A stretch of 57,363 bases of DNA from an uncultured Spirochaetaceae bacterium. Lineage in GTDB: Bacteria; Spirochaetota; Spirochaetia; Sphaerochaetales; Sphaerochaetaceae. The position numbers and the translations under genes are program-made. The notes beneath the pieces are model-generated. The model ran no database searches and had not been told where the DNA came from. It saw only the letters and a list, made by a program, of their open reading frames with translations. Below are positions 7,967-16,922 of this stretch, in pieces; within the stretch, counting starts at the first letter, position 1, and each line of letters starts with the position of its first letter. The stretch spans positions 1-57,363 of the forward strand of contig CALXYN010000008.1 of NCBI GenBank assembly GCA_944392975.1, written 5' to 3'.

Positions 7967-9592
7967 ATGAAAAGAAACAGAGCTACTTTCTATACATTAA
8001 ACGCACTTCCAGGAATTCTGATTCTCGTAGTGCTCTTCCTCATTCCCCTTTTTTTCACATTCAGCTATGCCTTCCATGATAATGGGAAGGCGCTGGTAGA
8101 GATTTTCAAGGATGAATATACATACCGTCTCCTTGTATTTACGCTCGAAGAGGCCCTGCTTTCCGCACTCATATCAACATTGATAGCAATCCCGCTAGCC
8201 TCTTTTTTCTCAAAATACACATTTCCATTAAGAAGAACGGTACTTACGCTTTCAGGCCTTTCATTCACAATACCTTCAATCCTTGTAGTACTTGGATTTG
8301 TCATCTGGTATGGAAACAACGGCCTTTTGAACGCGTTTCTGATGAAAATAACGGGACGAGATTATACGACGCTGCAGATACTTTATTCATTCAAGGCAAT
8401 CATACTTGCACATGTCTATCTCAATTTTCCGATAGCCTTCCTGCTCATAACCAATGCATGGACAGAAATGCCGGACACACCGGAGAAGGCAGCATACACA
8501 CTAGGAGCTGGAAGAGCAAGGACTTTTATCCACGTCACGCTTCCGCGCCTTACGCCTGCAGTCCTTTCTGCATTCATACTCATCTTCCTCTTCTGCTTCT
8601 CATCATTCTCGATAATCCTGGTGCTGGGAGGAAATCCTGCCTATTCCACGTTTGAAACGGAAATATACAGACGTGTCAACATAAATGTTAACAGGGAAGA
8701 AGCCGCCGCCCTTTCAATCTTCGCTTTCTTCATCACATCCGTAATGCTGATTATCACAAGCAGGGGACGAAAGAACCAGAGGGCGACAAGAAAGGAGAAA
8801 ACACTGGAGAAAGCAAAGGGGAAAACACTCGTTGTAGCATTCCTTCTCATACTTCTCATTCTCCTTTTCATCCTTCCGCCAATGCTTTCCATCATTTACC
8901 GCGCATTCTATACAAAAGCAGGAGACTTCACTCTCCGTGCCTGGAATGATATAGCAAAAGGGAGCACAGGGCTGATGAGTACTGCCATGAGCGGTATCAT
9001 CAACAGTTTTCTGATTGCTCTCCTCTCTTCCCTTCTCTCTGTCTATTTCGGTTCAAGAATAGCCCTCGCATCTGCTAAACGGAATTCAAGAATCCTGCCA
9101 GTTATTTCATCAATGCCAATGGCAACAGGATCTGTCACACTGGGCCTTGGTTTTTCATTTCTGGCAGCCACAGTCGGACATGATTCAATTTATTTCTCGT
9201 ATATTCTTGTAATAGCAGCACATCTGACTATCATTTTGCCATTTGCAGTAAGGACGATAACACCGGGAGCGAAAATGATACCTGATTCGCTTGCTGCAGC
9301 TTCCTACACCCTAGGTGTTTCTGCTTTCCGTACCATGAGGAAGGTGGAGAAACCAATACTTTCCCCATACAAGAGAAAGGCTTTTGCATTCGCCTTTGCA
9401 CTCTCTCTGGGAGAAGTAAATGCAACCCTGACACTTTCTGACGGGCATGTATCGACATTGCCAATACTCATATACCGGATGATAAGCTCCTATAACTATC
9501 AGGGAGCGGCCGCTCTGGGAACACTGCTTCTGGCAGAAGCCCTAATTGTTTTCGCAATCGGCGAAGGAGGAAGGAAACATGCCATATCTTGA
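7967..9592 (+). CDS. thiP: Thiamine ABC transporter permease
   Basis: ThiP is the inner-membrane permease of the thiamine importer. At 541 residues it is a fused double permease, with two BPD_transp_1 domains each made of about six membrane helices (residues ~10-265 and ~285-535). EAA-type loops contact the ATPase: the first half has YTLGAGRARTFIHVTLPRL, the second has SYTLGVSAFRTMRKVEKPIL. The middle (residues ~268-285) is a basic cytoplasmic linker. A strong Shine-Dalgarno GGAGGAG precedes the ATG. The gene overlaps thiQ by 14 bases. A TATAAT just upstream of the ATG (7950-7955) could be an internal promoter, but operon transcription is likelier. Confidence 0.92.
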   Translation: MKRNRATFYTLNALPGILILVVLFLIPLFFTFSYAFHDNGKALVEIFKDEYTYRLLVFTLEEALLSALISTLIAIPLASFFSKYTFPLRRTVLTLSGLSFTIPSILVVLGFVIWYGNNGLLNAFLMKITGRDYTTLQILYSFKAIILAHVYLNFPIAFLLITNAWTEMPDTPEKAAYTLGAGRARTFIHVTLPRLTPAVLSAFILIFLFCFSSFSIILVLGGNPAYSTFETEIYRRVNINVNREEAAALSIFAFFITSVMLIITSRGRKNQRATRKEKTLEKAKGKTLVVAFLLILLILLFILPPMLSIIYRAFYTKAGDFTLRAWNDIAKGSTGLMSTAMSGIINSFLIALLSSLLSVYFGSRIALASAKRNSRILPVISSMPMATGSVTLGLGFSFLAATVGHDSIYFSYILVIAAHLTIILPFAVRTITPGAKMIPDSLAAASYTLGVSAFRTMRKVEKPILSPYKRKAFAFAFALSLGEVNATLTLSDGHVSTLPILIYRMISSYNYQGAAALGTLLLAEALIVFAIGEGGRKHAIS

Positions 9593-10556
9593 AATAAGAA
9601 AACTGGAAAAGAAATATAAGGATTTTACACTCTCTGCTTCCTTTGGCGTCGATGAGGGGGAATTTCTATGTGTCATAGGTCCATCCGGTTCTGGAAAATC
9701 TACGCTTCTATCTCTTATTGCCGGCCTTGACAAGCCCGATGGAGGCACTGTGACAATCGACGGGAAGGATATCACAAAGATGAAAATCCAGGAGCGTGGA
9801 ATCGGTATGGTTTTTCAGGATTTCACTCTCTTTCCTTCAATGAATGTCGAAAAGAATATTCAGTTCGGAATGACTGAGAAGAAGGCTGAGAAGAAGAAAA
9901 TCTCTGATGCACTACTCTCCCTTGTCGGTCTTGAAGGCTATGCAAAGCGTTCTGTATCATCGCTCTCAGGAGGCGAAGCTCAGAGAGTACAGCTTGCTCG
10001 CGCAATTGCAGCAAAACCGAAGATTCTGCTCCTCGATGAACCGCTTTCTGCACTCGATGCACCGCTGAGGAAAAGCATCAGATCATCCATCAGGGCAATT
10101 CATGATGCACTTGGAATCACCATGATCTACGTCACGCATGACAGGGAAGAGGCATTCTCAATCTCCGATTCCATTCTGATAATGCATGATGGAAAGACTG
10201 TTGCGATGGGTACTGCTGAAGAGCTTTACAGGCATCCAAAAGATCTTTTCACGGCCTTTTTCACAGGAGAAGGAACCGCACTGCCGGCACATCTTGTATT
10301 TGAGAATATGGAGGGTTCCGTCTTCTTCCGTCCAGAGAATGCCGTAATATCGGAAGAAAGCATCAGTGCGGAAATGTATCCGATGCATGTGGTTTTTCCT
10401 GACGCAGAAATAATCTCATGCGAGTTCTGTGGTTCAGATTATATTCTCGGGCTTGAGTACCAGGGCTACCCTCTTCTCTGTCAGAGTGCTACAAAACCAC
10501 GCAGAAAGACAGTTTCTGTGATGATACTGAAAGAAAGCATCCTCAACCTCCAGTAA
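9579..10556 (+). CDS. thiQ: Thiamine ABC transporter ATP-binding protein
   Basis: This ATPase drives the ThiBP importer. It shows Walker A GPSGSGKST (residues 34-42), a Q-loop in MVFQDFTLFP, the signature LSGGEAQRVQLARAI, Walker B ILLLDEP, and the switch histidine in YVTHDREEAF. The length of 325 residues exceeds the ~235 of enteric ThiQ. A C-terminal extension of about 90 residues resembles the regulatory beta domain of iron/sulfate-type importers (PENAVISEE onward). The ATG at 9579 has GGAGG 8 bases upstream; an upstream in-frame start at 9546 lies deep in thiP and is less likely. Specificity for thiamine rests on the riboswitch and ThiB. Confidence 0.92.
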   Translation: MPYLEIRKLEKKYKDFTLSASFGVDEGEFLCVIGPSGSGKSTLLSLIAGLDKPDGGTVTIDGKDITKMKIQERGIGMVFQDFTLFPSMNVEKNIQFGMTEKKAEKKKISDALLSLVGLEGYAKRSVSSLSGGEAQRVQLARAIAAKPKILLLDEPLSALDAPLRKSIRSSIRAIHDALGITMIYVTHDREEAFSISDSILIMHDGKTVAMGTAEELYRHPKDLFTAFFTGEGTALPAHLVFENMEGSVFFRPENAVISEESISAEMYPMHVVFPDAEIISCEFCGSDYILGLEYQGYPLLCQSATKPRRKTVSVMILKESILNLQ

Positions 10557-10567
10557 AACTTAACCAA

Positions 10568-10601
10568 TGCCTCCGCTTACAGCGTATAAAGAGCGGAGGC
10601 A
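10568..10601 (+). promoter_or_regulatory. Hairpin sequestering the next gene's Shine-Dalgarno
   Basis: TGCCTCCGCT (10568-10577) and AGCGGAGGCA (10592-10601) are perfect complements with a 14-base loop. The right arm contains the GGAGG Shine-Dalgarno of the gene at 10604. No T run follows on either strand, so it does not look like a normal terminator. It could hold down translation of the downstream gene or end thiBPQ transcription weakly. Confidence 0.55.
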
Positions 10602-10603
10602 AA

Positions 10604-11137
10604 ATGAAACGAATAATCATTGCAGTACTTCTTCTACTCCCGACCTCGCTTCTAGCAGACACAGTATGGAGTCCCTCGTTATCTTTATCAGTTGAGTATG
10701 AAGGAAGTCATATTGAAGAGCATGAGGAAGAAAATGCCATCTGGAGTACTGCACGTACAGCAATAGGAATTTCACCGCTATCAATGACAATCAATGAAAA
10801 GCATACGCTATCGCTGCCGATGGAGCTTGCATACACTGCTGACAGCTCCGTCCATGGAAGGCTGATGATGCCGGGATACTTCTCAACGCTCCTTGCCCTA
10901 CGTTATGGATACCATGTATCCCGCGATGTCGAGATTGCCATTTCACTGGATACAGTTCTCCAGTGGCACAACAGGCAGAATGCACTCTCCTGGAGATTCG
11001 GCATGAGCACATACCTCACATGGTATCCTTTCACAAACCTTGGTCTGTCAATTCCACTCTCAGCTTCGTGGAGTCCCGGAGTCTTACATTTCAATTCCGG
11101 TCTTATTCTCGTATTCAACATCAGGAGCATTCAATGA
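10604..11137 (+). CDS. Small exported protein, probable outer membrane barrel
   Basis: This 177-residue protein is not assigned to a named family. A clear signal peptide (residues 1-~18, KRIIIAVLLLLPTSLLADT) is followed by alternating polar/hydrophobic strands such as SLSLSVEY, TLSLPMELAY, FSTLLALRYGYH, VEIAISLDTVLQW and NLGLSIPLSASW. It ends SGLILVFNIRS, consistent with a small outer-membrane beta-barrel. The ATG has GGAGG at suitable spacing, but that site lies within a 10-bp hairpin. It overlaps the caspase-like lipoprotein gene by 4 bases (ATGA), so the two are translationally coupled. Function cannot be stated. Confidence 0.7.
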   Translation: MKRIIIAVLLLLPTSLLADTVWSPSLSLSVEYEGSHIEEHEEENAIWSTARTAIGISPLSMTINEKHTLSLPMELAYTADSSVHGRLMMPGYFSTLLALRYGYHVSRDVEIAISLDTVLQWHNRQNALSWRFGMSTYLTWYPFTNLGLSIPLSASWSPGVLHFNSGLILVFNIRSIQ

Positions 11138-12036
11138 TAAAAAGAATTCTTTTCATTCTTATTTCAGTTCTCACGATCTGCAGCTGTGAAATGACACCAC
11201 AGCAGGGAAAGGTTGTATTTGTTTCAATCGCAGTGGATTACAATGCCCCCGATGGCATTAACGCGCTTGATAACCCTCCAGAAGATCAGAGAGTGCTATC
11301 TTCTCAGATTGAGGCACTTTCCTATGCGTCAGGTGAAATATATGAGCAGTATCTTTTCCTTGAGAAAAACGGAATCAGGTATTTCAATGGTACTGAAAAG
11401 AAGTGGAACCATGACGATATCCTCTACACGCTCTCAGAACTGGATACACTTCAGAGCGATCTTGTCATCCTTCATTATTCAGGGCATGGAGATTCTACAG
11501 GAGCACTTGTCACCGATGCAGATACTTCATCGCGTCTTTCTGCAGAAAGACTTCTGGATGCAATGAGAGGAATTGATGGACGCAAATGCCTTTTCCTTGA
11601 TTCCTGTTTTTCAGGAGTGTTCATAGATGATGCAGGATATATGCAGAATGGAGACAGATTCGAGGACGGGAATCTTGAGTCCGATAATATATTAAACGCA
11701 TTTATTCCATCCTTTATCGGAACTTTTTATAAAAAAGACTATGGAAATGACAATATCTGGATCATCGCAGCGGCAACAGAGGAGCAGAATTCCTTTGACA
11801 ACTGGGATAGCGGCCTGCCACAGCAGGAGAAGTTTGGAGCTTTCTCCTACTACCTAGCACTGGCACTTGGATATGATATGGAGAATGACACCCCGCTGCT
11901 TCCACCAAAAGGAACGAGAATGACATTCTATTCTCTGTGGGAAGAAATAAGGAAAAGCATGGCAGACGATCTGAAAAGGGAAGCAACTCCACAAGCAACA
12001 CTGTCTGTAACGGATCCTGTACTCTTCAGCCTTTAG
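11134..12036 (+). CDS. Caspase-like (peptidase C14) lipoprotein
   Basis: This predicted exported cysteine peptidase has a caspase/metacaspase fold. The N terminus is a lipoprotein signal (residues 1-18, ILISVLTICSC, with Cys18 the likely lipidated residue). The p20-type core follows: VVFVSIAVDY at residues 27-36, the catalytic His in DLVILHYSGHGD (H118), and the catalytic Cys in KCLFLDSCFSG (C158), both in family context. The length is 300 residues. I start it at ATG 11134, with AGGAG 6 bases upstream, because that start gives the lipobox; in-frame sequence upstream belongs to the preceding gene in another frame. Substrate is unknown, and a periplasmic or surface site is unusual for this family. 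It ends 2 bases from convergent uvrB. Confidence 0.82.
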   Translation: MIKRILFILISVLTICSCEMTPQQGKVVFVSIAVDYNAPDGINALDNPPEDQRVLSSQIEALSYASGEIYEQYLFLEKNGIRYFNGTEKKWNHDDILYTLSELDTLQSDLVILHYSGHGDSTGALVTDADTSSRLSAERLLDAMRGIDGRKCLFLDSCFSGVFIDDAGYMQNGDRFEDGNLESDNILNAFIPSFIGTFYKKDYGNDNIWIIAAATEEQNSFDNWDSGLPQQEKFGAFSYYLALALGYDMENDTPLLPPKGTRMTFYSLWEEIRKSMADDLKREATPQATLSVTDPVLFSL

Positions 12037-12038
12037 TC

Positions 12039-14105
12039 TCAATCTACAAGATCCTTTCTGTCTTTTATTCTCTGGATCTCATCCCTAAGAAGTGCAGCTT
12101 TTTCGAATTCCAGATTCTTTGCAAGCTCAGTCATCTGACGGGTAAGATCTGCTATGTACCTCTTTCTGTCGCGCTCCACGAGAAGGTTGTAATTCGAGCT
12201 GATGATTTTCATCTCTTCCTTAGCAATTGCCTCATCATCAGCCTCTTCGCGTTCAAGAATATCCTCAACTGCTTTCTTGATTGTCTTCGGGGTTATGCCA
12301 TGAGCTTCGTTATATGCCATCTGCACGGAACGTCTGTGCTCTGTTTCCTCAATTGCCTCAGCCATTGCCTCACTCATTCTGTCTGCATACATCAGAACAC
12401 GGCCATCTGCATTTCTGGCGGCACGGCCGATTGTCTGAATGAGGGAAGTGGCAGAACGTAAAAATCCGATTTTATCGGCATCGAGAATGGCAACAAGAGA
12501 GACTTCGGGCAGATCAAGGCCTTCTCGGAGAAGGTTGATTCCGACAAGCACGTCGAATTTTCCAAGTCTGAGATCCCTGAGAATTTCCACACGCTCAATC
12601 GTTTCGACCTCCGAGTGAAGATAACGGACAGCAAGACCAAGACCAGAAAGATAATCTGTAAGGTCCTCTGCCATCTTCTTTGTCAGCGTTGTTACAAGAA
12701 CACGCTCATTCTTCTCAATTGTCTTACGAATCTCGCCATAGAGATCCTCCATCTGCCCCTCTGTTGCCCTGACCTCAATCTTCGGATCAAGAAGGCCTGT
12801 CGGACGTATGAGCTGCTCCACGATTTGGGCAGATTCCTTCCTCTCTCGTTCTCCGGGAGTTGCAGAGACATAGATACGCTGCCCCACCTTATGATCGAAC
12901 TCATCGTATTTGAGAGGACGGTTATCCAGAGCAGAAGGAAGACGGAATCCATAGTTTACGAGATTCGTCTTTCTCGATCTATCGCCCTCATACATGGCTC
13001 CAATCTGAGGGAGTGTGACGTGTGACTCATCGATGAACGTTACAAAATCATCTGGAAAATAATCAAGCAGGACTGCAGGTCTTTCTCCTGGAGCACGGCC
13101 AGAGAGAATTCTTGAATAGTTTTCAATACCGGAGCAGTATCCGACTTCCTGAAGCATTTCCAAGTCGTATTCGACACGGCTTTTTATTCGCTCCGCCTCT
13201 ACAGGTTTTCCATTGGAAAGGAAGTACTGAACACGTTCTTCTTTTTCCTGGTTTATCTCATCAATTGCCCTGTTTATCTGCTCCTGAGGCATCACGAACT
13301 GCTTTGCAGGATAAAGAGTGACTACATCAACACTGGCAATCCGCTCGCCTGTAAGAGGATTGAACCAGACAATATCTGAAATAGTGTCCCAGTCAAGATA
13401 GATACGGAACGCGGTCTCAAGATATGCAGGATAGATCTCTACAGTCTCTCCACGAGGACGGAATGTTCCACGCTCAAGAATCATATCATTCCTGTCATAG
13501 AGCATTCTCGTGAGCTGGGAGAAAACCTTGTTCTGATTGAAATCATCTCCAGTACGGAAAGTGAAGAGCATATCGCGGAGAGAGACAGGATTGCCAAGGC
13601 CATAAATACAGCTTACAGTCGCTACGACAATCACATCGCGTCTTTCCATCAATGAAAAGGAGGCATTAAGCCTTAGTCGGTCAATTTCATCATTGATATC
13701 CACTTCCTTCTCAATGTAGAGATCTTTTCCAGGAACATACGCCTCCGGCTGGTAATAATCGTATGTAGACACGAAATAAGTGACAGCGTTTTCAGGGAAG
13801 AAAGATTTAAACTCCCTGTAAAGCTGTGCTGAAAGTGTCTTGTTATGTGAGAGCACAAGTGTCGGTTTCTGTATCTTCTCGATAAGCTTTGCCATCGTGA
13901 ATGTCTTTCCCGATCCGGTGACACCTTTCAGTGTCTGGGCCCTATCACCTTTCAGATAGCCTTCATAAAGCTTTTCGACGGCCTCTCCCTGATCTCCTGC
14001 AAGACCGTAGTCAGAGACGACATGGAAGGGCTTTGAAAAACCCGCCTGAAAATTTATGAACGGTTCACCTGCTATGTTATAGCCTTCTTTCACCTCACCA
14101 GCCAT
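12039..14105 (-). CDS. uvrB: Excinuclease ABC subunit B
   Basis: UvrB is the damage-verification helicase of nucleotide excision repair; it receives DNA from UvrA and recruits UvrC. Walker A GVTGSGKTFT (residues ~61-70), the damage-probing beta-hairpin (STYDYYQPEAYVPGKDLYIE), the Walker B box FIDESHVTLPQ, and helicase motifs VLVGINLLREGLDLPE and IGRAARN are all present. The C-terminal UVR domain (MTELAKNLEFEKAALLRDEI) contacts UvrC. The length of 688 residues is normal. It overlaps the upstream protease gene by 16 bases and so is read from a shared transcript. Downstream it abuts the convergent caspase-like gene. Confidence 0.97.
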   Translation of the reverse strand: MAGEVKEGYNIAGEPFINFQAGFSKPFHVVSDYGLAGDQGEAVEKLYEGYLKGDRAQTLKGVTGSGKTFTMAKLIEKIQKPTLVLSHNKTLSAQLYREFKSFFPENAVTYFVSTYDYYQPEAYVPGKDLYIEKEVDINDEIDRLRLNASFSLMERRDVIVVATVSCIYGLGNPVSLRDMLFTFRTGDDFNQNKVFSQLTRMLYDRNDMILERGTFRPRGETVEIYPAYLETAFRIYLDWDTISDIVWFNPLTGERIASVDVVTLYPAKQFVMPQEQINRAIDEINQEKEERVQYFLSNGKPVEAERIKSRVEYDLEMLQEVGYCSGIENYSRILSGRAPGERPAVLLDYFPDDFVTFIDESHVTLPQIGAMYEGDRSRKTNLVNYGFRLPSALDNRPLKYDEFDHKVGQRIYVSATPGERERKESAQIVEQLIRPTGLLDPKIEVRATEGQMEDLYGEIRKTIEKNERVLVTTLTKKMAEDLTDYLSGLGLAVRYLHSEVETIERVEILRDLRLGKFDVLVGINLLREGLDLPEVSLVAILDADKIGFLRSATSLIQTIGRAARNADGRVLMYADRMSEAMAEAIEETEHRRSVQMAYNEAHGITPKTIKKAVEDILEREEADDEAIAKEEMKIISSNYNLLVERDRKRYIADLTRQMTELAKNLEFEKAALLRDEIQRIKDRKDLVD

Positions 14106-15346
14106 CTGGAATTATCCTCCGTCTGTTCGACCAGAACTACATTGTTAAGCACTATACTTCTGCCATTTCTCATAACTGTAAGTTCCACACGATCTCCAGG
14201 ACGCGTATCAAAAAGGGCTGCGAAGTAATCACTATAAGAATTCACTGCTTTTCCGTTTATGGCAGTTATAACATCACCGCCGAGATAGATGACACTCTGT
14301 CCGTACTGCACAGCTTCATTTCCACCTCTGAGGCCACCTTTATCGGCTTCACCGCCAGGAACCACCTGCGAAACGAGAATTCCATCTGTTATGGAAAGAC
14401 CTGAGTATTCAGCAATCTGGGAATTGAGTTCTACCGAAAGGATATCAAGCCAGCCGCGGTGGGATTCTCCTGTACTGATGATCTGCTCTGCCACATCCAT
14501 CATGACTTCAGACGGGAGTGCAAAGGAAACACCTTCTGCACCGCCTGAGCGTGAATAGATTGAACTGACAAGCCCTGCCATCGTACCATCAGAGGAAAGA
14601 AGCGGGCCACCGCTGTTTCCAGGATTGATCAGGGCATCTGTCTGGATCATTGAAGGGATGACAGCCCCTGAATCAGTGGAAACCATACGGTCTAGACCGG
14701 AGACAATACCTCTGGTAAGCGACCATGTATAACCATATGGATGCCCGATTGCATAAACAGTACTGCCTACAGATAAATCATCTGATGAGCCGATAGAAAT
14801 CGCATCCAGCCCCTCTGCATTGGCTTTAAGTACGGAAATATCAGAAAGGGAATCTGATCCGACAAGAACTGCATCACGGACAGAACCATCAGCAAGCCGG
14901 ACTATGAAATCAGACCCTGTTCCTGTCACATGGCGATTTGTTACAATATATCCATCAGGAGAAATTATTACACCAGCTCCCTGCCCCGTATCTGATAGCT
15001 CAGATGCAGAGACAATCTGCACAACACTTTTCATTGCCTTATTGTAGATTGCCACCGCTCTGCTCTCCTCCGCACTCATCTGCCAAGATGGCTTGTCTCC
15101 TGAGAACAGTGGAAGATCCTCATAGCTGTAATGAATCTCATCGACAGGTACTCCTGCCATCTCCAATAGGCCCTTTTCACCGTATTCATCAATCACACTC
15201 TCAAGAACAGACCGGAGCATTGAGGCTTTCTCCTCCTGGGAAAGAAACCTTGTCCAGATTGCCAAGAGAGTGAATATGAGGACAGAGACTACGGATACAA
15301 TGATAATCGTTATTATCTGATGGCCCGAGGGTCGTTGCTTTTTCAT
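14090..15346 (-). CDS. HtrA/Deg-type serine protease with PDZ domain
   Basis: This is a membrane-anchored periplasmic S1C protease for envelope protein quality control. One N-terminal membrane helix (residues ~11-31, IITIIIVSVVSVLIFTLLAIW) is followed by the trypsin-like domain. The catalytic triad sits in VTNRHVTG (His), SDSLSDISVLKA (Asp) and NPGNSGGPLLSS (Ser). A PDZ domain follows (GGDVITAINGKAVNSYSDYF). The length of 418 residues fits DegS/HtrA-like proteins with a single PDZ. It could act like DegS in stress signalling, but no RseA/RpoE homologue is in the window. It overlaps uvrB by 16 bases. Confidence 0.9.
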   Translation of the reverse strand: MKKQRPSGHQIITIIIVSVVSVLIFTLLAIWTRFLSQEEKASMLRSVLESVIDEYGEKGLLEMAGVPVDEIHYSYEDLPLFSGDKPSWQMSAEESRAVAIYNKAMKSVVQIVSASELSDTGQGAGVIISPDGYIVTNRHVTGTGSDFIVRLADGSVRDAVLVGSDSLSDISVLKANAEGLDAISIGSSDDLSVGSTVYAIGHPYGYTWSLTRGIVSGLDRMVSTDSGAVIPSMIQTDALINPGNSGGPLLSSDGTMAGLVSSIYSRSGGAEGVSFALPSEVMMDVAEQIISTGESHRGWLDILSVELNSQIAEYSGLSITDGILVSQVVPGGEADKGGLRGGNEAVQYGQSVIYLGGDVITAINGKAVNSYSDYFAALFDTRPGDRVELTVMRNGRSIVLNNVVLVEQTEDNSRWLVR

Positions 15347-15395
15347 AGTTCAAGAAAAACATACTTCCCAATGGGGATGACGTCAACAGCCACTG

Positions 15396-16310
15396 CTACG
15401 CATCAAAGAATGAAACAGCAAGCTCGGCATCTCCGGCTTTCATTATATGTTTTTCACTGATTTCCACCTTTTTCTCAAAATGGCAATCGGAGAGAAGAAA
15501 TGTGCACTCATCTTCCTCTCTTTCCAGACCCTTCCAAGGGGAAAAGCCATCACCTGCTATGTGTTTTCCAATATGACAGGAATGGAAAAGACTCTTTCCT
15601 GTGCTTCGCCATGGTCTCATAAGGTAAACGCTTTCAGCATCCACGCTGCTCTCTGATGTGAAGACACAAGAGACAAAGACAAAGCCTGTCCAATCCTTCT
15701 TTCCAGATGGTGCTGTTACATATCCTTTTCCAATACTTTTTATCTCACAGTTTTCAAAAAGAGCATCACCACCACCGAATATGAAGTCCACAGTACCCTC
15801 AATGTAGCTATCGAGGATTATGCTGCGGCATCGCTTACGTGGAAGAAGATACCGAGGACCATAGAAGCCGCCTTTTTCACGTTCCTCATCAGGTAAAGGC
15901 GCGAGAAAGAGCGTATCCTGATGTCCAATGATACGGAGATTCTGCAGATGGGAATCCGATACATCCAGATACAAAGCAATTCCCTGTCCAACAACATCGC
16001 CTTCCCCAGCCTCATTCACTATTTCAAGATTCTCAAGATGCAGGTGTTCACCGGAGAAAAAAGCTGTATATGAACGAAAGGTGCCCCGTTTAATTCCCCT
16101 GTCAAGAATTTCTCTAGCGCCATCGGCCCAGATAATCTTCACATCACCTATACCCCGGATTGTGAGATCCTTTTTGTCAGAAAAAAGCTTCTCCCGGTAT
16201 ACACCCTCATGTACTTCAATCTCGGCAGAAAACTCATATGGGATTGCATTCACTGCTTCCTGTATTGAGGTATAATCTTCGTTACCGTGCCCGACTGTTA
16301 TTCTCAGCAT
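15396..16310 (-). CDS. Pectinesterase-like protein (CE8), apparently cytoplasmic
   Basis: This right-handed beta-helix protein resembles pectin methylesterases, which release methanol from methyl-esterified homogalacturonan. Family motifs appear in order: a VGHGNEDYTSIQEAVNAIP opening, GQGIALYLD, GHQDTLF (first catalytic Asp), YIEGTVDFIFGGGDALFENC (second Asp), YVTAPSG, and LMRPWR with the substrate-binding Arg. The length of 304 residues is a bare catalytic domain. There is no signal peptide, so it would act in the cytoplasm on imported oligosaccharides, or on something else. It overlaps thiN by 7 bases, which places it in an unexpected operon. Family assignment is good; substrate is inferred. 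Confidence 0.85.
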   Translation of the reverse strand: MLRITVGHGNEDYTSIQEAVNAIPYEFSAEIEVHEGVYREKLFSDKKDLTIRGIGDVKIIWADGAREILDRGIKRGTFRSYTAFFSGEHLHLENLEIVNEAGEGDVVGQGIALYLDVSDSHLQNLRIIGHQDTLFLAPLPDEEREKGGFYGPRYLLPRKRCRSIILDSYIEGTVDFIFGGGDALFENCEIKSIGKGYVTAPSGKKDWTGFVFVSCVFTSESSVDAESVYLMRPWRSTGKSLFHSCHIGKHIAGDGFSPWKGLEREEDECTFLLSDCHFEKKVEISEKHIMKAGDAELAVSFFDA

Positions 16311-16915
16311 ATGATCTCCACGTTTCTGAACTCCTCAGGAAAGAACCTGAGAAAGACAGTGTCAGATACATCGATTGAGACTTCTTCGTTCATTACCCTG
16401 TTCGACTGGGAAATGAATGTATCAGAGAGCCTCACGTCCTTGATATCCCAGAAAAGACCTGTTGTCGTGACAACTGAAGATGTCAATGGAATTATGGAGA
16501 CATCAGTATTCGCTGGAGCTTTGAATGAAATATGGCTGGATACAGAAACAAGAGTATCTGAACGCATATACCAGACACGGGGGAATGCAATCGTCCTGAA
16601 CGCAACAAGAAGGGAGAGCGTATGATCAATGCGTCCCTCTCCGCCTCCGATGAGATCAAAGTCATCACCAGATGCTTTTATTGCCATTGCGGCATCAGTG
16701 TCGTCCTTATCGCGAGGACATGGCTCATAACCTGAAGAGAGAAGCTCTTCCCGGTATAAAGTGGAATCAAAATCGCCAAGAACAACATCAGGCGTTATTC
16801 CCAGATGCTTTGCAGTGTCATATCCAGAGTCCGCCGCAATAATAGATGCATATGATGAAAGAGGAAGCGAAAGCTTATCTGGAGCTGCGCCTCCAATAAT
16901 AACCAGATTCTTCAT
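16304..16915 (-). CDS. thiN: Thiamine pyrophosphokinase
   Basis: ThiN converts imported thiamine to TPP using ATP. The protein (203 residues) has the TPK motifs: IAADSGYDTAKHLGITPD, VLGDFDS, the acidic RDKDDTDAAMA loop, and IGGGEGRIDHTLS. This is the enzyme needed after ThiBPQ uptake, encoded some 9 kb away but without a TPP riboswitch of its own. The start is supported by TATTAT ending 8 bases upstream; there is no Shine-Dalgarno sequence. The promoter's -10 overlaps that of the divergent DUF1015 gene. The pectinesterase-like gene downstream overlaps it. Confidence 0.92.
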   Translation of the reverse strand: MKNLVIIGGAAPDKLSLPLSSYASIIAADSGYDTAKHLGITPDVVLGDFDSTLYREELLSSGYEPCPRDKDDTDAAMAIKASGDDFDLIGGGEGRIDHTLSLLVAFRTIAFPRVWYMRSDTLVSVSSHISFKAPANTDVSIIPLTSSVVTTTGLFWDIKDVRLSDTFISQSNRVMNEEVSIDVSDTVFLRFFPEEFRNVEIIC

Positions 16916-16922
16916 TACATGT

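Noticed and set aside
10963-11133. 57-codon N-terminal extension of the caspase-like gene
   Set aside because: It lies within the barrel gene in another frame, while ATG 11134 has a proper Shine-Dalgarno site and begins a lipoprotein signal.
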